From Companilactobacillus zhachilii (GTDB lineage: Bacteria; Bacillota; Bacilli; Lactobacillales; Lactobacillaceae): a stretch of DNA of 64,000 nt. The translations under genes were made by a program, and so were the position numbers. Position 1 is the first letter of the stretch. Every line of letters starts with the position of its first letter. Positions 43,606 to 51,795 of this stretch are shown piece by piece. The stretch covers positions 434,001-498,000 of the forward strand of contig NZ_CP031933.2 in NCBI RefSeq assembly GCF_003606365.2, given 5' to 3'. The notes under the pieces are model-generated. The model ran no database searches, was not told where the DNA came from, and worked only from the letters and a program-made list of their open reading frames with translations.

Positions 43606-44625
43606 TTGAAAAGAAAAAGAATAATATATATCGATGTAATCCGAGTGGTTGCAATGATGTTGGTTGTTTTGGCACACTCTTTAGCAGCCAGACTAGCAAC
43701 ACGAGATAACTCACTAAATTGGGACATTTCCAATATGCTGGTTGTTATTACAGAAATTGCAGTGCCACTATTCTTTATGATCAGTGGGGCAACGATTTTA
43801 AACAGTCGAAAGACGAAAAATGTTGGTTATTTATTCAGCCATCGTTTACCAAGAGTATTAGTACCATTTCTTATTTGGTCGGTTATTAGCGCATTCGTTT
43901 CAAGAAAAATCGATGGTGTCTTCACATATCAAGACTTTTTCCACAGCGTATTGTTAATGTATCACCAACCAGTTCTGATTGCTTATTGGTTTATTTATCC
44001 CTTGGTATCACTATATTTGTTATCGCCACTGTTGAAAGCAATGGTTGAAGGGATGGATGAAAAACTACTCAATTACTTATTAATTTTGTGGTTGATCATC
44101 AGCATGTTTTTACCGGCTTTGGTAGGAGTATTACCAAAAAATATTAGTATGTATTTTGACGGTTATACAGTTGGAAAAGTTGTCTTCTCAAGTAGTTTAG
44201 GTTATTTCATTCTCGGCTATAAGTTGACTCAAAGTCAGCATGAGAAGACGAATTCTTTACAATTGTTAGTGATGGCAGTTGTGTTGATGGCAATTAATGT
44301 CATCATTGCTTTTGTCAGTTTGAAACCAAATTTCCAATTTCTAAGTGTTATTTCAGTGGTCAATATTCCATTTATTGCAGCTTTGATTTTTAAAGTTTTG
44401 AAATCATATGAAGGCCGTTATCATAAATGGTTTATCCGCTTGACTGAAATTCTGGCGCCATTAACCTATGGAGTTTACTTAGTTCACGGCTTGAGTATTG
44501 GAGTGGTTCAAAAAATGGCCGGAGTAAATCATTATTTAATAACATTTTTCTTTGCGACAATCCTGTCATTGGTTATTATTTTTGTGATTAGTAAGATTCC
44601 AGTTTTGAAAAAATGGATGATGTAA
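43606..44625 (+). CDS. acyltransferase 3 family membrane protein
   Basis: 339 aa from TTG 43606 (GGGGG five bases upstream); the frame runs on through LPE copy 16 but those residues are LPE-derived. N-terminal IDVIRVVAMMLVVLAHSLAA has the R...H pattern of acyltransferase 3 (OafA/WecH-like) enzymes that O-acetylate surface polysaccharides or peptidoglycan. About ten helices; FFMISGATIL and LTYGVYLVHGLS also match. Sits among GT-C proteins, suggesting polymer decoration. LPE copy 17 follows five bases after the stop. Confidence 0.87.
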   Translation: MKRKRIIYIDVIRVVAMMLVVLAHSLAARLATRDNSLNWDISNMLVVITEIAVPLFFMISGATILNSRKTKNVGYLFSHRLPRVLVPFLIWSVISAFVSRKIDGVFTYQDFFHSVLLMYHQPVLIAYWFIYPLVSLYLLSPLLKAMVEGMDEKLLNYLLILWLIISMFLPALVGVLPKNISMYFDGYTVGKVVFSSSLGYFILGYKLTQSQHEKTNSLQLLVMAVVLMAINVIIAFVSLKPNFQFLSVISVVNIPFIAALIFKVLKSYEGRYHKWFIRLTEILAPLTYGVYLVHGLSIGVVQKMAGVNHYLITFFFATILSLVIIFVISKIPVLKKWMM

Positions 44626-44630
44626 ATGTT

Positions 44631-44806
44631 CCGCCTCCAAGAGTAAGAAATTTGGGTCGCTATGGGGACCGGTTGGAGCCAAGGTCTCCAACCTCGATTT
44701 TGAGCCTTGCAAAAATCGCAAGTCTCAAAAGTCGTCCCGTGGTGTAGGCGCTAAAGCGCCAACGCCACCTTCACAGCGACCCAAATTTCTTACTCTTTCC
44801 GGCTAG
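44631..44806 (+). repeat. LPE copy 17 (extended copy, see 44807-44930)
   Basis: Five bases after the acyltransferase stop. Outer arms AGAGTAAGAAATTTGGGTCGC/GCGACCCAAATTTCTTACTCT; P2 GGTTGGAG/CTCCAACC; P3 CTTGC/GCAAG; P4 GGCGC-TAAA-GCGCC. Confidence 0.95.
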
Positions 44807-44930
44807 TTTATTTCTTGTTCTTTAATTTATAGTAAATAATTTTGAATATTGTTACGTCGTTGATAACTGGATTATCGGAATAAGTGTAAAAATAATTCAA
44901 ATCTATGATAAAAACATCAACTAGCACCAC
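44807..44930 (+). repeat. spacer-type flank shared with 17841-17957
   Basis: Similar to the flank of copy 9 over its length and ends at the same ACTAGCACCAC. Together with the LPE this gives two related copies of a roughly 300-bp unit. Confidence 0.8.
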
Positions 44931-44954
44931 ACGTATATTCTGTTTTTGAGTATT

Positions 44955-45004
44955 AAAAATGCGAGTAGTAATCCGATTCATTTAGGATTGCTACTCGTAT
45001 TTTT
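44955..45004. terminator. strong terminator hairpin
   Basis: AAAAATGCGAGTAGTAATCC pairs with GGATTGCTACTCGTATTTTT. Confidence 0.9.
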
Positions 45005-45141
45005 ATTTCAAATATGCCGTTTTCAGATTTAATAACAGAATACGATTTGTCCATCTTACTTGACTGTGATAACGAGCAGTATATGGCTCCGTTTATAATC
45101 TTTGGAATTATAATTACAGCAATAAGAAAGCGGGTGGCGTT

Positions 45142-45777
45142 ATGAAAAAGAAGAGTCTGGTTTTCCTCATATTATTGCTTTTGATTTGGTTGCCAACAGG
45201 AATCGACTTGTTGCTTTGGAATAAGTTGCCTGCAGAATTGCCCATGCATTTTAATAGTCAAATGATTGCTGATAGTTGGGGTCCTAAGGCAATGGCTGTC
45301 TTTATTTTGCCAACGATTCTTACCGTGGCGCAAAGCGTTATATTTCTTCTGATTAAGCATGATGCAAGGAAAAATGCTGTGAAAGATTGGATTGTTTATC
45401 TTGTCTTAGCTATCATGCCGATTATTTCATTTTTTCTAAATTTTGTTATTTTATCAACTGCTTTAGGTGACAACACTTATTTTCAACAACAAGCCACAGT
45501 TAACTTATTGAGTGGAATTATTCTGATAATTTTGGGTGTGCCGATGAATTCTCTTAAACCAAATAAAGTTATTGGGATTCGGTTACCCTGGACAATGGAG
45601 AGTAATGAAAATTGGCGTTTAACACATCGCTTAGGATCGAAAACATTTATTTGCGGAGGTATTTTTGAATTAGTTGCCGCTATTTTTACGTATACACTAT
45701 TATTTATTCCGATATTGGTAATTGTTACTTTGATACCAATAATTTACTCATACGTTTTATATCAAAAAGGTATTTGA
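45142..45777 (+). CDS. SdpI/DUF1648 family membrane protein
   Basis: 211 aa with six helices. DUF1648 segment: helix, then LWNKLPAELPMHFNSQMIADSWGPKAMAVFILP; SdpI segment: GVPMNSLKPNKVIGIRLPWTMESNENWRLTHRLG with the conserved P..IGIR..WT....W...H. B. subtilis SdpI gives immunity to the SdpC toxin and signals through SdpR; no sdp toxin gene is seen here, so immunity or general envelope role is only inferred. RBS is weak (GCGGGTGG). Confidence 0.85.
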   Translation: MKKKSLVFLILLLLIWLPTGIDLLLWNKLPAELPMHFNSQMIADSWGPKAMAVFILPTILTVAQSVIFLLIKHDARKNAVKDWIVYLVLAIMPIISFFLNFVILSTALGDNTYFQQQATVNLLSGIILIILGVPMNSLKPNKVIGIRLPWTMESNENWRLTHRLGSKTFICGGIFELVAAIFTYTLLFIPILVIVTLIPIIYSYVLYQKGI

Positions 45778-45824
45778 GAAATGTTCTTGCGGTCTAAAGG
45801 AAATTAGCGCAAAATTACTTTATT

Positions 45825-47258
45825 ATGGAAAAATCAATTACGAATAAACGCAAATTTTTAATGCCGATGATGTTCGTGGTTTCATTCATATATTTTGGGG
45901 TATTTAGATATTTCGTGATTCCATCGGGGGATGATTACTTTTGGTGGGGACCGCAGGGAAAATATTTACTTCATCATATGTTTTATGGACCACAAGCAAT
46001 CTATGGTGGCAGTAGCAATGGCCGGTATTTAGGAAATACTTTAGAAATTTTCACGATGCATTCACTGCCATTAGCAATATTAACTTATGCAGTATTTTGG
46101 ACGTTGCTATTATGGGGACTTTGGCGATTGTCGGGGAAAACTTTGCTATCGTTAACCTTGTCATTTCTCTTCGTCTTTACTTTACAAGATAGCTTTTTGA
46201 ACAATATCTTGGTTTGGAACGCTGGCTTCGTCAATTATGTTCCACCAATTGCGTTGGCATTAGTATATATCTGGTTGGTTGATAAAGGACGAACCAAAGA
46301 ATTCAATCAATTTCTAGCTTTGGGAACGCTGGTGCTTTCTTATGTTGGTGGAATGTTTACGGAAACGATGACTGTGGCGCAGATTGCTTTAGGAATTCTT
46401 GTTGTCTTGTTTTTCAATAAAAAAGTTAAACTGTATCACATTACTTATTTATTGGGAGCGATTGTAGCGGCAGTGACGATGTTCACTCATCGAGGCTATC
46501 GGGGTAAAAGCACCTATCGTAATACGACGTTTGATCCGATAAAAATTTGGAACAATTATGCCAAAATAACACATTTCTGGCTGATAACATTTAATATCGC
46601 TATGCTGGTGGCACTGTTGGTAGCAATTGCGATTTTAGTTATAAGGTCTGATTTTTCAGCTCTGAAGAAAACAATTTTAACCGTTATAGCGGTGACATTT
46701 TTGATCTATTATGTAGCAATTAATTTTTATCTTCAAAAGCATATGCAACTAAATGATATGTATGGTTACAATGTGATTGACGATAATTTGTCTAACCTTG
46801 AGGGAATAATCAGTTTGTTGCTGGTCGTATTTATCGGTTACTGTATTTTTATGTTTTTCCGAGTAGACGCTAAAATGTGGCTGTATTTCTTAATGACCGG
46901 CGTAATCATGGGACAATTGTTGTTTGTGTCGGCACCGATTAATTGTCGAGGCAACTTCCTAACCTATGTCTTTACATATTTAATAACAATGAGATTTGTT
47001 TTAGCCGCAATGGATAATTTTAGATGGAAAAATTGGTTGACAGGCTTGCTGTTGATAACCTTGGTAGTTGTTGGCGCAAGATATTTAAATATTATGAGTG
47101 TCAATCAACAAGCAAATTTGGCTCGAGTTAATAATCCAGATTATTACAATGGCAAAGTTGAATTGACCAAACACGTACCATATCGAAAATTCGTCTGGTT
47201 CAACGATTTGATGAATCAACAAGTTCCGGCTTACTGGAAACAGTATTTTAACAAATAA
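45825..47258 (+). CDS. DUF6056-like polytopic membrane protein (GT-C fold candidate)
   Basis: 477 aa, about 11 helices. First outside loop has IPSGDDYFWWGPQGKYLL, then GGSSNGRYLGNTLEIF and LVWNAGFVNYVPP, the same layout as the 41986 protein (ADDY...NGRF...SGSGNYLW). The Asp-Asp pair is the likely catalytic site if it is a GT-C glycosyltransferase. ATG start 48 bp after the SdpI-like gene; probably the same transcript. Target polymer unknown. Confidence 0.72.
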   Translation: MEKSITNKRKFLMPMMFVVSFIYFGVFRYFVIPSGDDYFWWGPQGKYLLHHMFYGPQAIYGGSSNGRYLGNTLEIFTMHSLPLAILTYAVFWTLLLWGLWRLSGKTLLSLTLSFLFVFTLQDSFLNNILVWNAGFVNYVPPIALALVYIWLVDKGRTKEFNQFLALGTLVLSYVGGMFTETMTVAQIALGILVVLFFNKKVKLYHITYLLGAIVAAVTMFTHRGYRGKSTYRNTTFDPIKIWNNYAKITHFWLITFNIAMLVALLVAIAILVIRSDFSALKKTILTVIAVTFLIYYVAINFYLQKHMQLNDMYGYNVIDDNLSNLEGIISLLLVVFIGYCIFMFFRVDAKMWLYFLMTGVIMGQLLFVSAPINCRGNFLTYVFTYLITMRFVLAAMDNFRWKNWLTGLLLITLVVVGARYLNIMSVNQQANLARVNNPDYYNGKVELTKHVPYRKFVWFNDLMNQQVPAYWKQYFNK

Positions 47259-47345
47259 TAATTGAGGTGCTTGCCATGCAGGTACCTTTTTTTTGACTAT
47301 TTAAGGTATAATGAAACCAGTATTAACTTAAAAGGTGGTATTACA

Positions 47346-47585
47346 ATGCTTGAAAATGTACATGGTCTTGTTAAGGTCAACCAAGACAGCCGTTATGTCG
47401 TCTTTTTGTTTGACTCTTATGAAGTGAACCGTAAAATGTTGCAAGATAAATATGTCAAAGGTGAATCAGCTTGGTATACAGATGCCAAAGGCACAGGCGA
47501 TGATGGTAAAACATTCTATCGTATTGCCCAAGATGGCGAATGGATCGAAGCTGAATATGTTACATATATTGAAACTACTGATTAA
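47346..47585 (+). CDS. single SLAP-like domain protein without signal peptide
   Basis: 79 aa from ATG 47346 (AAAGGTGG upstream). The whole protein is one SLAP-type unit: VNRKMLQDKYVKGESAWYTD then DGKTFYRIAQDGEWIEAEYV, matching the R.L..gs.W..d....dg..yYrva.neWv...v pattern of the surface proteins here. There is no signal peptide or membrane segment, so it should stay in the cytoplasm unless exported another way. A terminator follows, then an LPE. Confidence 0.75.
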   Translation: MLENVHGLVKVNQDSRYVVFLFDSYEVNRKMLQDKYVKGESAWYTDAKGTGDDGKTFYRIAQDGEWIEAEYVTYIETTD

Positions 47586-47608
47586 TGCTTAGTCATTAAT
47601 CTTTTTTT
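47580..47608 (+). terminator. rho-independent terminator
   Basis: GATTAATG/CATTAATC followed by T7, overlapping the stop codon. Confidence 0.75.
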
Positions 47609-47623
47609 GTATTTTTTTGAGGT

Positions 47624-47804
47624 GCCGCATTCGGTTGCGAGCAATGGAGGTCTGCTGTGGGACCGACTCGAGCCAAGGTCTCGAGTCTCGGTTTTGAACT
47701 TCGAGAAGTGCACTCGAATTTCAAAACACGTCCTGTGGAGTAAGTGCTAAAGCACTAACTCCACTGTCACTGCTGACCTCCATTGCTCGCAACCGAATGC
47801 TAGG
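47624..47804 (+). repeat. LPE copy 18 (left half of composite 47624-48174)
   Basis: Outer arms TTGCGAGCAATGGAGGTC/GACCTCCATTGCTCGCAA, extended by TTCGG/CCGAA; unlike other copies. P2 GACTCGAG/CTCGAGTC; P3 CTTCGAG/CTCGAAT; P4 AGTGC-TAAA-GCACT. Confidence 0.95.
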
Positions 47805-47983
47805 TTATTTGGATTGGGCAGTGGAGTTAGGATTTGCTTTGGGATTTAAGGATTTATTTTTTAAGGTTCTTTTATTCTTGGGTAGTTATTATTTAAGCTG
47901 AAGTGATTAAGTAGTTTTTGAACTTGCACTTGAATGTTTGTTTAAATCAACTAATGCATTAACTATTACAGATACAAAGAGAA

Positions 47984-48174
47984 AGAGCCGGAGGGTGATA
48001 GGTGGTGAGGAGTGTGACCAGCAGTGAAAATTCTGTTAGGACTTTAGTCCTTACAGAATGGACGACTTTTGAGATTCGCGTACTTTGCGAAGCTCAAAAT
48101 CGAGTCTTGAGACCTTGGCTCAAGACGGTCCCACAGCAGGACACACTCCTCACCACCTATCACCCGGAGGCGGA
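47984..48174 (-). repeat. LPE copy 19 (right half of composite 47624-48174; longest outer stem)
   Basis: 191 bp. Outer arms begin GGGTGATAGGTGGTGAGGAG and pair over about 24 bp with CTCCTCACCACCTATCACCC, the longest perfect outer stem seen. P2 GTCTTGAG/CTCAAGAC; P4 GGACTTTAGTCC. Spacer 179 bp; glucosaminidase gene starts 112 bp later. Confidence 0.95.
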
Positions 48175-48286
48175 AACCATAAAAATTGTTTAAAATTCAT
48201 TAGTTTTCTTAAGGTTTTATTGAAGGTAATCCACATCTATATTAGTCTACAGATAGTTATCTTTTTATAGTTGGAGGGAGACTACT

Positions 48287-50017
48287 ATGAATAAAAAATG
48301 GGTTGCCTCTACTGCTCTAGCAAGTTTTCTAGCAGCAGTTGGTGTATCTTCAAATGCTTCTCCAGTAAAAGCCGCAGTTTCAACTGATGATGGAAATCAG
48401 GATGATGATCAAGATCAAAAAACTGCTTCTACTAAGGATCCAAATGTTGCCAGTGTAATGGATCAACAGGGTGCTCCAATTAGTGAGAGTGCTGCTGATG
48501 CCATCGAGGCTAATGAAAATAATCATGAGGCCAATAGTGTATTGCCTGCTAATGCTGTGAAGTCAATCACGCAGGCATCTGCCACTAGTGGTGTAACTAA
48601 AGCGCAACAAGATGCTTTTCTTAAAAATATTGGACCTATTGCTCAACAAGCTGCTTCAAAATACAATGTTTATGCTTCAGTCATGATGGCACAAGCGATT
48701 GTTGAAAGTGGCTGGGGAACATCTACTTTGTCCTCGCAATCCAATAATTATTTTGGCGTTAAGGGTGATTACAATGGCTCATATGTCAGTATGCCAACTT
48801 ATGAATGGAGTGCTGATAAGGGTTATTACACTATTTATGCCAACTTTAGAAAGTATCCTAGTCCTTATGAATCTTTTGCAGATAATGGATCGTTATTAAG
48901 AAATGGTATTTCTGGTGCGCCTAAGTTTTATAGTGGTACTTGGAAAGAAAATGCTTCTTCATACAAAGATGCAACAGCTTGGCTACAAGGCAGATATGCC
49001 ACCAGCCCAATTTATGCATCAACTTTAAATAGAATAATCGAGACGTATAATTTGACACAATATGATAGTGAAGCTAGTACTGGAGGTACTAGTGATAATT
49101 CAGTCAGTGGTACACAAACAGCAATGGATGATACCGCTACTGTAACAAATAAAAATTTAGCCAAGATTTACATCAATGCTAATCCAAATCAAATCGCTGC
49201 TAACCGTGCTTTGTCGTACAATACTGACTGGCATGTTTCTTCAAAAGTCGTTGCTGCTGATGGGACAGTTTACTATCAAGTAGCTTCCAATGAATATGTG
49301 AGAGCAAGCGATGTTCAATTAGCATCCGAAAAATCGAATCCACAAGTTAAGATTGCTGATACGGCAATTATTGTTAATAGTAATGGTTCGACTGTTTATA
49401 GTGCTGCCAATAAAAAGGCCGCTACAAGTCGAGTTTTACCATATCAGTCAGCTTGGATCACAACCGCATATGTTGTTGACGATGACGGTAATACTTTCTA
49501 TTTTGTTGGGAATAACGCCTATGTTTTAGCAACCGATGTTAGCTTGAAGTCACAGTTAGCTAATGACGAATATAAAGACGATCAAATCGTTTCCTATCCA
49601 GATATCGTCCATGTGACAGCCACACCAAGTGCCAGAGCTTACGATGATAAACATAATGTTTTAGCCGTTAGTTTGGCAAATGGGACTGATTGGAAGATTG
49701 ATAAAAAATCAACTCATTCAGATGGCTCAGTTTGGTATCGTGTCGCAACTAATCAGTGGGTCAATTCTAATGACGTGCAAGTTAAAGGTTCAAACTATGT
49801 AACTTCCGTTTCAGGAATGGTTAAAATCAACTATATTCCGGGATATGGAGTTAATGTTTATAACAGTCCCGCAGCTAATAATAAATTTACCGGTACTCGT
49901 TTAGCTGATGGAACAACTTGGCGAGTAACTTCAAAGCAAATCGTTGACGGTCAAACTTGGTATAAAGTAAATGCCGGTTGGGTCAACGGAACTTATTGTA
50001 TTTATAGTGCAGACTAG
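48287..50017 (+). CDS. secreted GH73 N-acetylglucosaminidase with SLAP domains
   Basis: 576 aa autolysin-type enzyme. Signal peptide (about 1-30, VKAAV), acidic linker, then the GH73 domain (about 100-255) with YASVMMAQAIVESGWGTS holding the catalytic Glu and SNNYFGVKGDYNGSYVSM. The C-terminal half has about four SLAP-type repeats (about 280-345, 360-425, 440-505, 515-575), e.g. YYQVASNEYVRASDVQ and WYRVATNQWVNSNDV. It would cleave peptidoglycan glycan strands, for example at cell separation, held on the wall by SLAP units. RBS TGGAGGGAG. Monocistronic with terminator. Confidence 0.92.
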   Translation: MNKKWVASTALASFLAAVGVSSNASPVKAAVSTDDGNQDDDQDQKTASTKDPNVASVMDQQGAPISESAADAIEANENNHEANSVLPANAVKSITQASATSGVTKAQQDAFLKNIGPIAQQAASKYNVYASVMMAQAIVESGWGTSTLSSQSNNYFGVKGDYNGSYVSMPTYEWSADKGYYTIYANFRKYPSPYESFADNGSLLRNGISGAPKFYSGTWKENASSYKDATAWLQGRYATSPIYASTLNRIIETYNLTQYDSEASTGGTSDNSVSGTQTAMDDTATVTNKNLAKIYINANPNQIAANRALSYNTDWHVSSKVVAADGTVYYQVASNEYVRASDVQLASEKSNPQVKIADTAIIVNSNGSTVYSAANKKAATSRVLPYQSAWITTAYVVDDDGNTFYFVGNNAYVLATDVSLKSQLANDEYKDDQIVSYPDIVHVTATPSARAYDDKHNVLAVSLANGTDWKIDKKSTHSDGSVWYRVATNQWVNSNDVQVKGSNYVTSVSGMVKINYIPGYGVNVYNSPAANNKFTGTRLADGTTWRVTSKQIVDGQTWYKVNAGWVNGTYCIYSAD

Positions 50018-50049
50018 AAAGAACAAGTTCAACTTTTGAATATTAAAAC

Positions 50050-50090
50050 AATAACCTCAACAACTTAAATCAGGTTGCTGAGGTTATTTA
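50050..50090 (+). terminator. rho-independent terminator
   Basis: AATAACCTCA/TGAGGTTATT with inner ACAAC/GTTGC. Confidence 0.85.
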
Positions 50091-50261
50091 TTTATGCAAG
50101 ATAGACTTAATAGTGGTCTAAATTTCAATTTTGTTCTTAATATATAATCGACACTAAAAAATTACGAAAAAATTCTGTTATGCGGTATCTAGGATTTTTA
50201 AAACATGTTATATTTTGAGCATACTCTTAAGGGTAAATAATGATCACGAGAGGTACAATAA

Positions 50262-51029
50262 TTGAAATTTTTTCAATATGACAATTTGGAAGTTTCAAAA
50301 GAATATTTGTTAACAACTGGATATTATTTACTGTGGCGAAATGAAGATTTTGAAATGGATAATCAGGTAATTGCACTGTTTGATGTATCTATGTTTGATT
50401 TGCCCGATATTAAGACATTAGTATTACATTTGGAGTATGGAGTAATTATTGAATCACGTACAACGAAACAATTAATCAATGAATTGCATAAATCTAATGG
50501 GTTCGGCTGCATCTTTTCGAAGGTGTTGGCCGGACTTTTTAGTATCAAACGTTATGTTCCATTTGTTCATGCTTATCAAACTTATATGCCAATTAATGGT
50601 GGGACGCGACAAAATACTGACTGGATTTCACCAAATTTGATAGCTTGTGTTTGGACATCGGCAGGAATGTTACATATTTTAGATATCAATGGCAATATGG
50701 CTAGTTTGAAATCTGTAAGGGGGAATCTTGAACAACGCCTGCATGATGTAGCATTATTGAGTCGAGCTAATTTTATGTTTTTAGAATGTATTGTAAATTG
50801 GGGACATTGTCAGTTGCAACCTCCGTCTGAATTAGGATTGTTAAAATCGTTTGAGAATTGTAATTGTGAAGAACATCTGGAGATAGAATCAGTTGTTAAA
50901 GATTTGGATAAAATGGTTTTTATTTTGAAAAAGGCGATTTTGTCTAATTTAGGAATTGATAAAATACAACGAATTGAGTTATTTAAATTTTATGGTCAAA
51001 ATTTGAGCCGATTTAAAAAATATTACTGA
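50262..51029 (+). CDS. comK: ComK-like competence regulator
   Basis: 255 aa from TTG with GAGAGG nine bases upstream. The centre, AYQTYMPINGGTRQNTDWIS (about 107-126), corresponds to the FPTLSSTRPQCGWISH core of B. subtilis ComK, and NGNMASLKSVRGNLEQRLHD to its following strand-helix. ComK activates DNA-uptake genes by binding AT-boxes. The N-terminal region fits loosely and the C-terminal 70 residues are an extra helical tail. Own terminator follows. The next gene encodes a ComX-like sigma factor, supporting a competence role. Confidence 0.75.
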   Translation: MKFFQYDNLEVSKEYLLTTGYYLLWRNEDFEMDNQVIALFDVSMFDLPDIKTLVLHLEYGVIIESRTTKQLINELHKSNGFGCIFSKVLAGLFSIKRYVPFVHAYQTYMPINGGTRQNTDWISPNLIACVWTSAGMLHILDINGNMASLKSVRGNLEQRLHDVALLSRANFMFLECIVNWGHCQLQPPSELGLLKSFENCNCEEHLEIESVVKDLDKMVFILKKAILSNLGIDKIQRIELFKFYGQNLSRFKKYY

Positions 51030-51038
51030 AATGGTTCT

Positions 51039-51063
51039 AAAAGCGTCTAAGGACGCTTTTTTT
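51039..51063 (+). terminator. rho-independent terminator
   Basis: AAAAGCGTC/GACGCTTTT followed by T-run. Confidence 0.88.
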
Positions 51064-51157
51064 GTTGCAATATTTTTTCTAGGTGTCACTAGTACCAGCA
51101 TTTCTAAAAAAATTTGGCAACTAATATTACAGAGTTGAATCCGTTATATTTATTCCA

Positions 51158-51171
51158 CACAAGCGCTTGTG
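51158..51171. promoter_or_regulatory. perfect 14-bp palindrome upstream of sigma factor gene
   Basis: CACAAGCGCTTGTG lies 25 bp before the start codon. The AAGCGCTT core resembles the centre of CcpA (cre) sites, though the outer bases do not fit. It could be an operator controlling the sigma gene. Confidence 0.5.
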
Positions 51172-51195
51172 AGTAAATTAGGAGAACTCACAATT

Positions 51196-51690
51196 ATGAC
51201 TGATCTGGAATTAGGTTTTCAACATGCGTTACAAAATCAAAAATTAATTCATGGTGTTTTAAAACGAGTCCATATATTTGTCACTCGTGTTGACTATGAA
51301 GATTACTTTCAAGAAGCGATGATTCTTTATGCGCAAACCTATGTTAAATATCGTCAAAATGAAGACGATTTGTCCAAATTTAACCGTTACGTTTTCCAAA
51401 AGTTGACGTGGCGTTTGACCGATATGTTACGTCAAGAAAAACGATATCATGACATACACAGCTTGGAGGAATTTGATTTCCAGCGTGTTCCTGAAACGTT
51501 GATAATAGCTGATTTAAGCTTTGTTAATATTGACGAACTGTCAAAAATTGAAAAAGTTATATTGCAAGAGCATTTCATTGAAGGACAATCTCTGGTAATA
51601 TTGTCGGAGCGTTATAACCATACATCTAGAGGGTTGAGATACTGCCGGAATAGGCTTTTACAAAAATTGCGACATATGAGCGTTCGTTGA
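51196..51690 (+). CDS. comX: ComX/SigH-like alternative sigma factor
   Basis: 164 aa from ATG 51196 (TTAGGAGA upstream; in-frame GTG 51169 falls inside the palindrome). Region 2-like segment YEDYFQEAMILYAQTYVKYR and FNRYVFQKLTWRLTDMLRQE; region 4-like C-terminus LSKIEKVILQEHFIEGQSLV and HTSRGLRYCRNRLLQKLR. This matches the small sigma-70 family members of lactobacilli called SigH/ComX that switch on late competence genes. Target promoters are not in the window. Adjacent to the ComK-like gene. Confidence 0.8.
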   Translation: MTDLELGFQHALQNQKLIHGVLKRVHIFVTRVDYEDYFQEAMILYAQTYVKYRQNEDDLSKFNRYVFQKLTWRLTDMLRQEKRYHDIHSLEEFDFQRVPETLIIADLSFVNIDELSKIEKVILQEHFIEGQSLVILSERYNHTSRGLRYCRNRLLQKLRHMSVR

Positions 51691-51795
51691 ATTTTACTAT
51701 TTGGTTACAGGCTCGTTACTTTCGTCAAATTTGTGAAAAAACTTGTTATAATTTATAACGTTAAGGAAATTAACGGTGGGAAGGAAATATTTATT

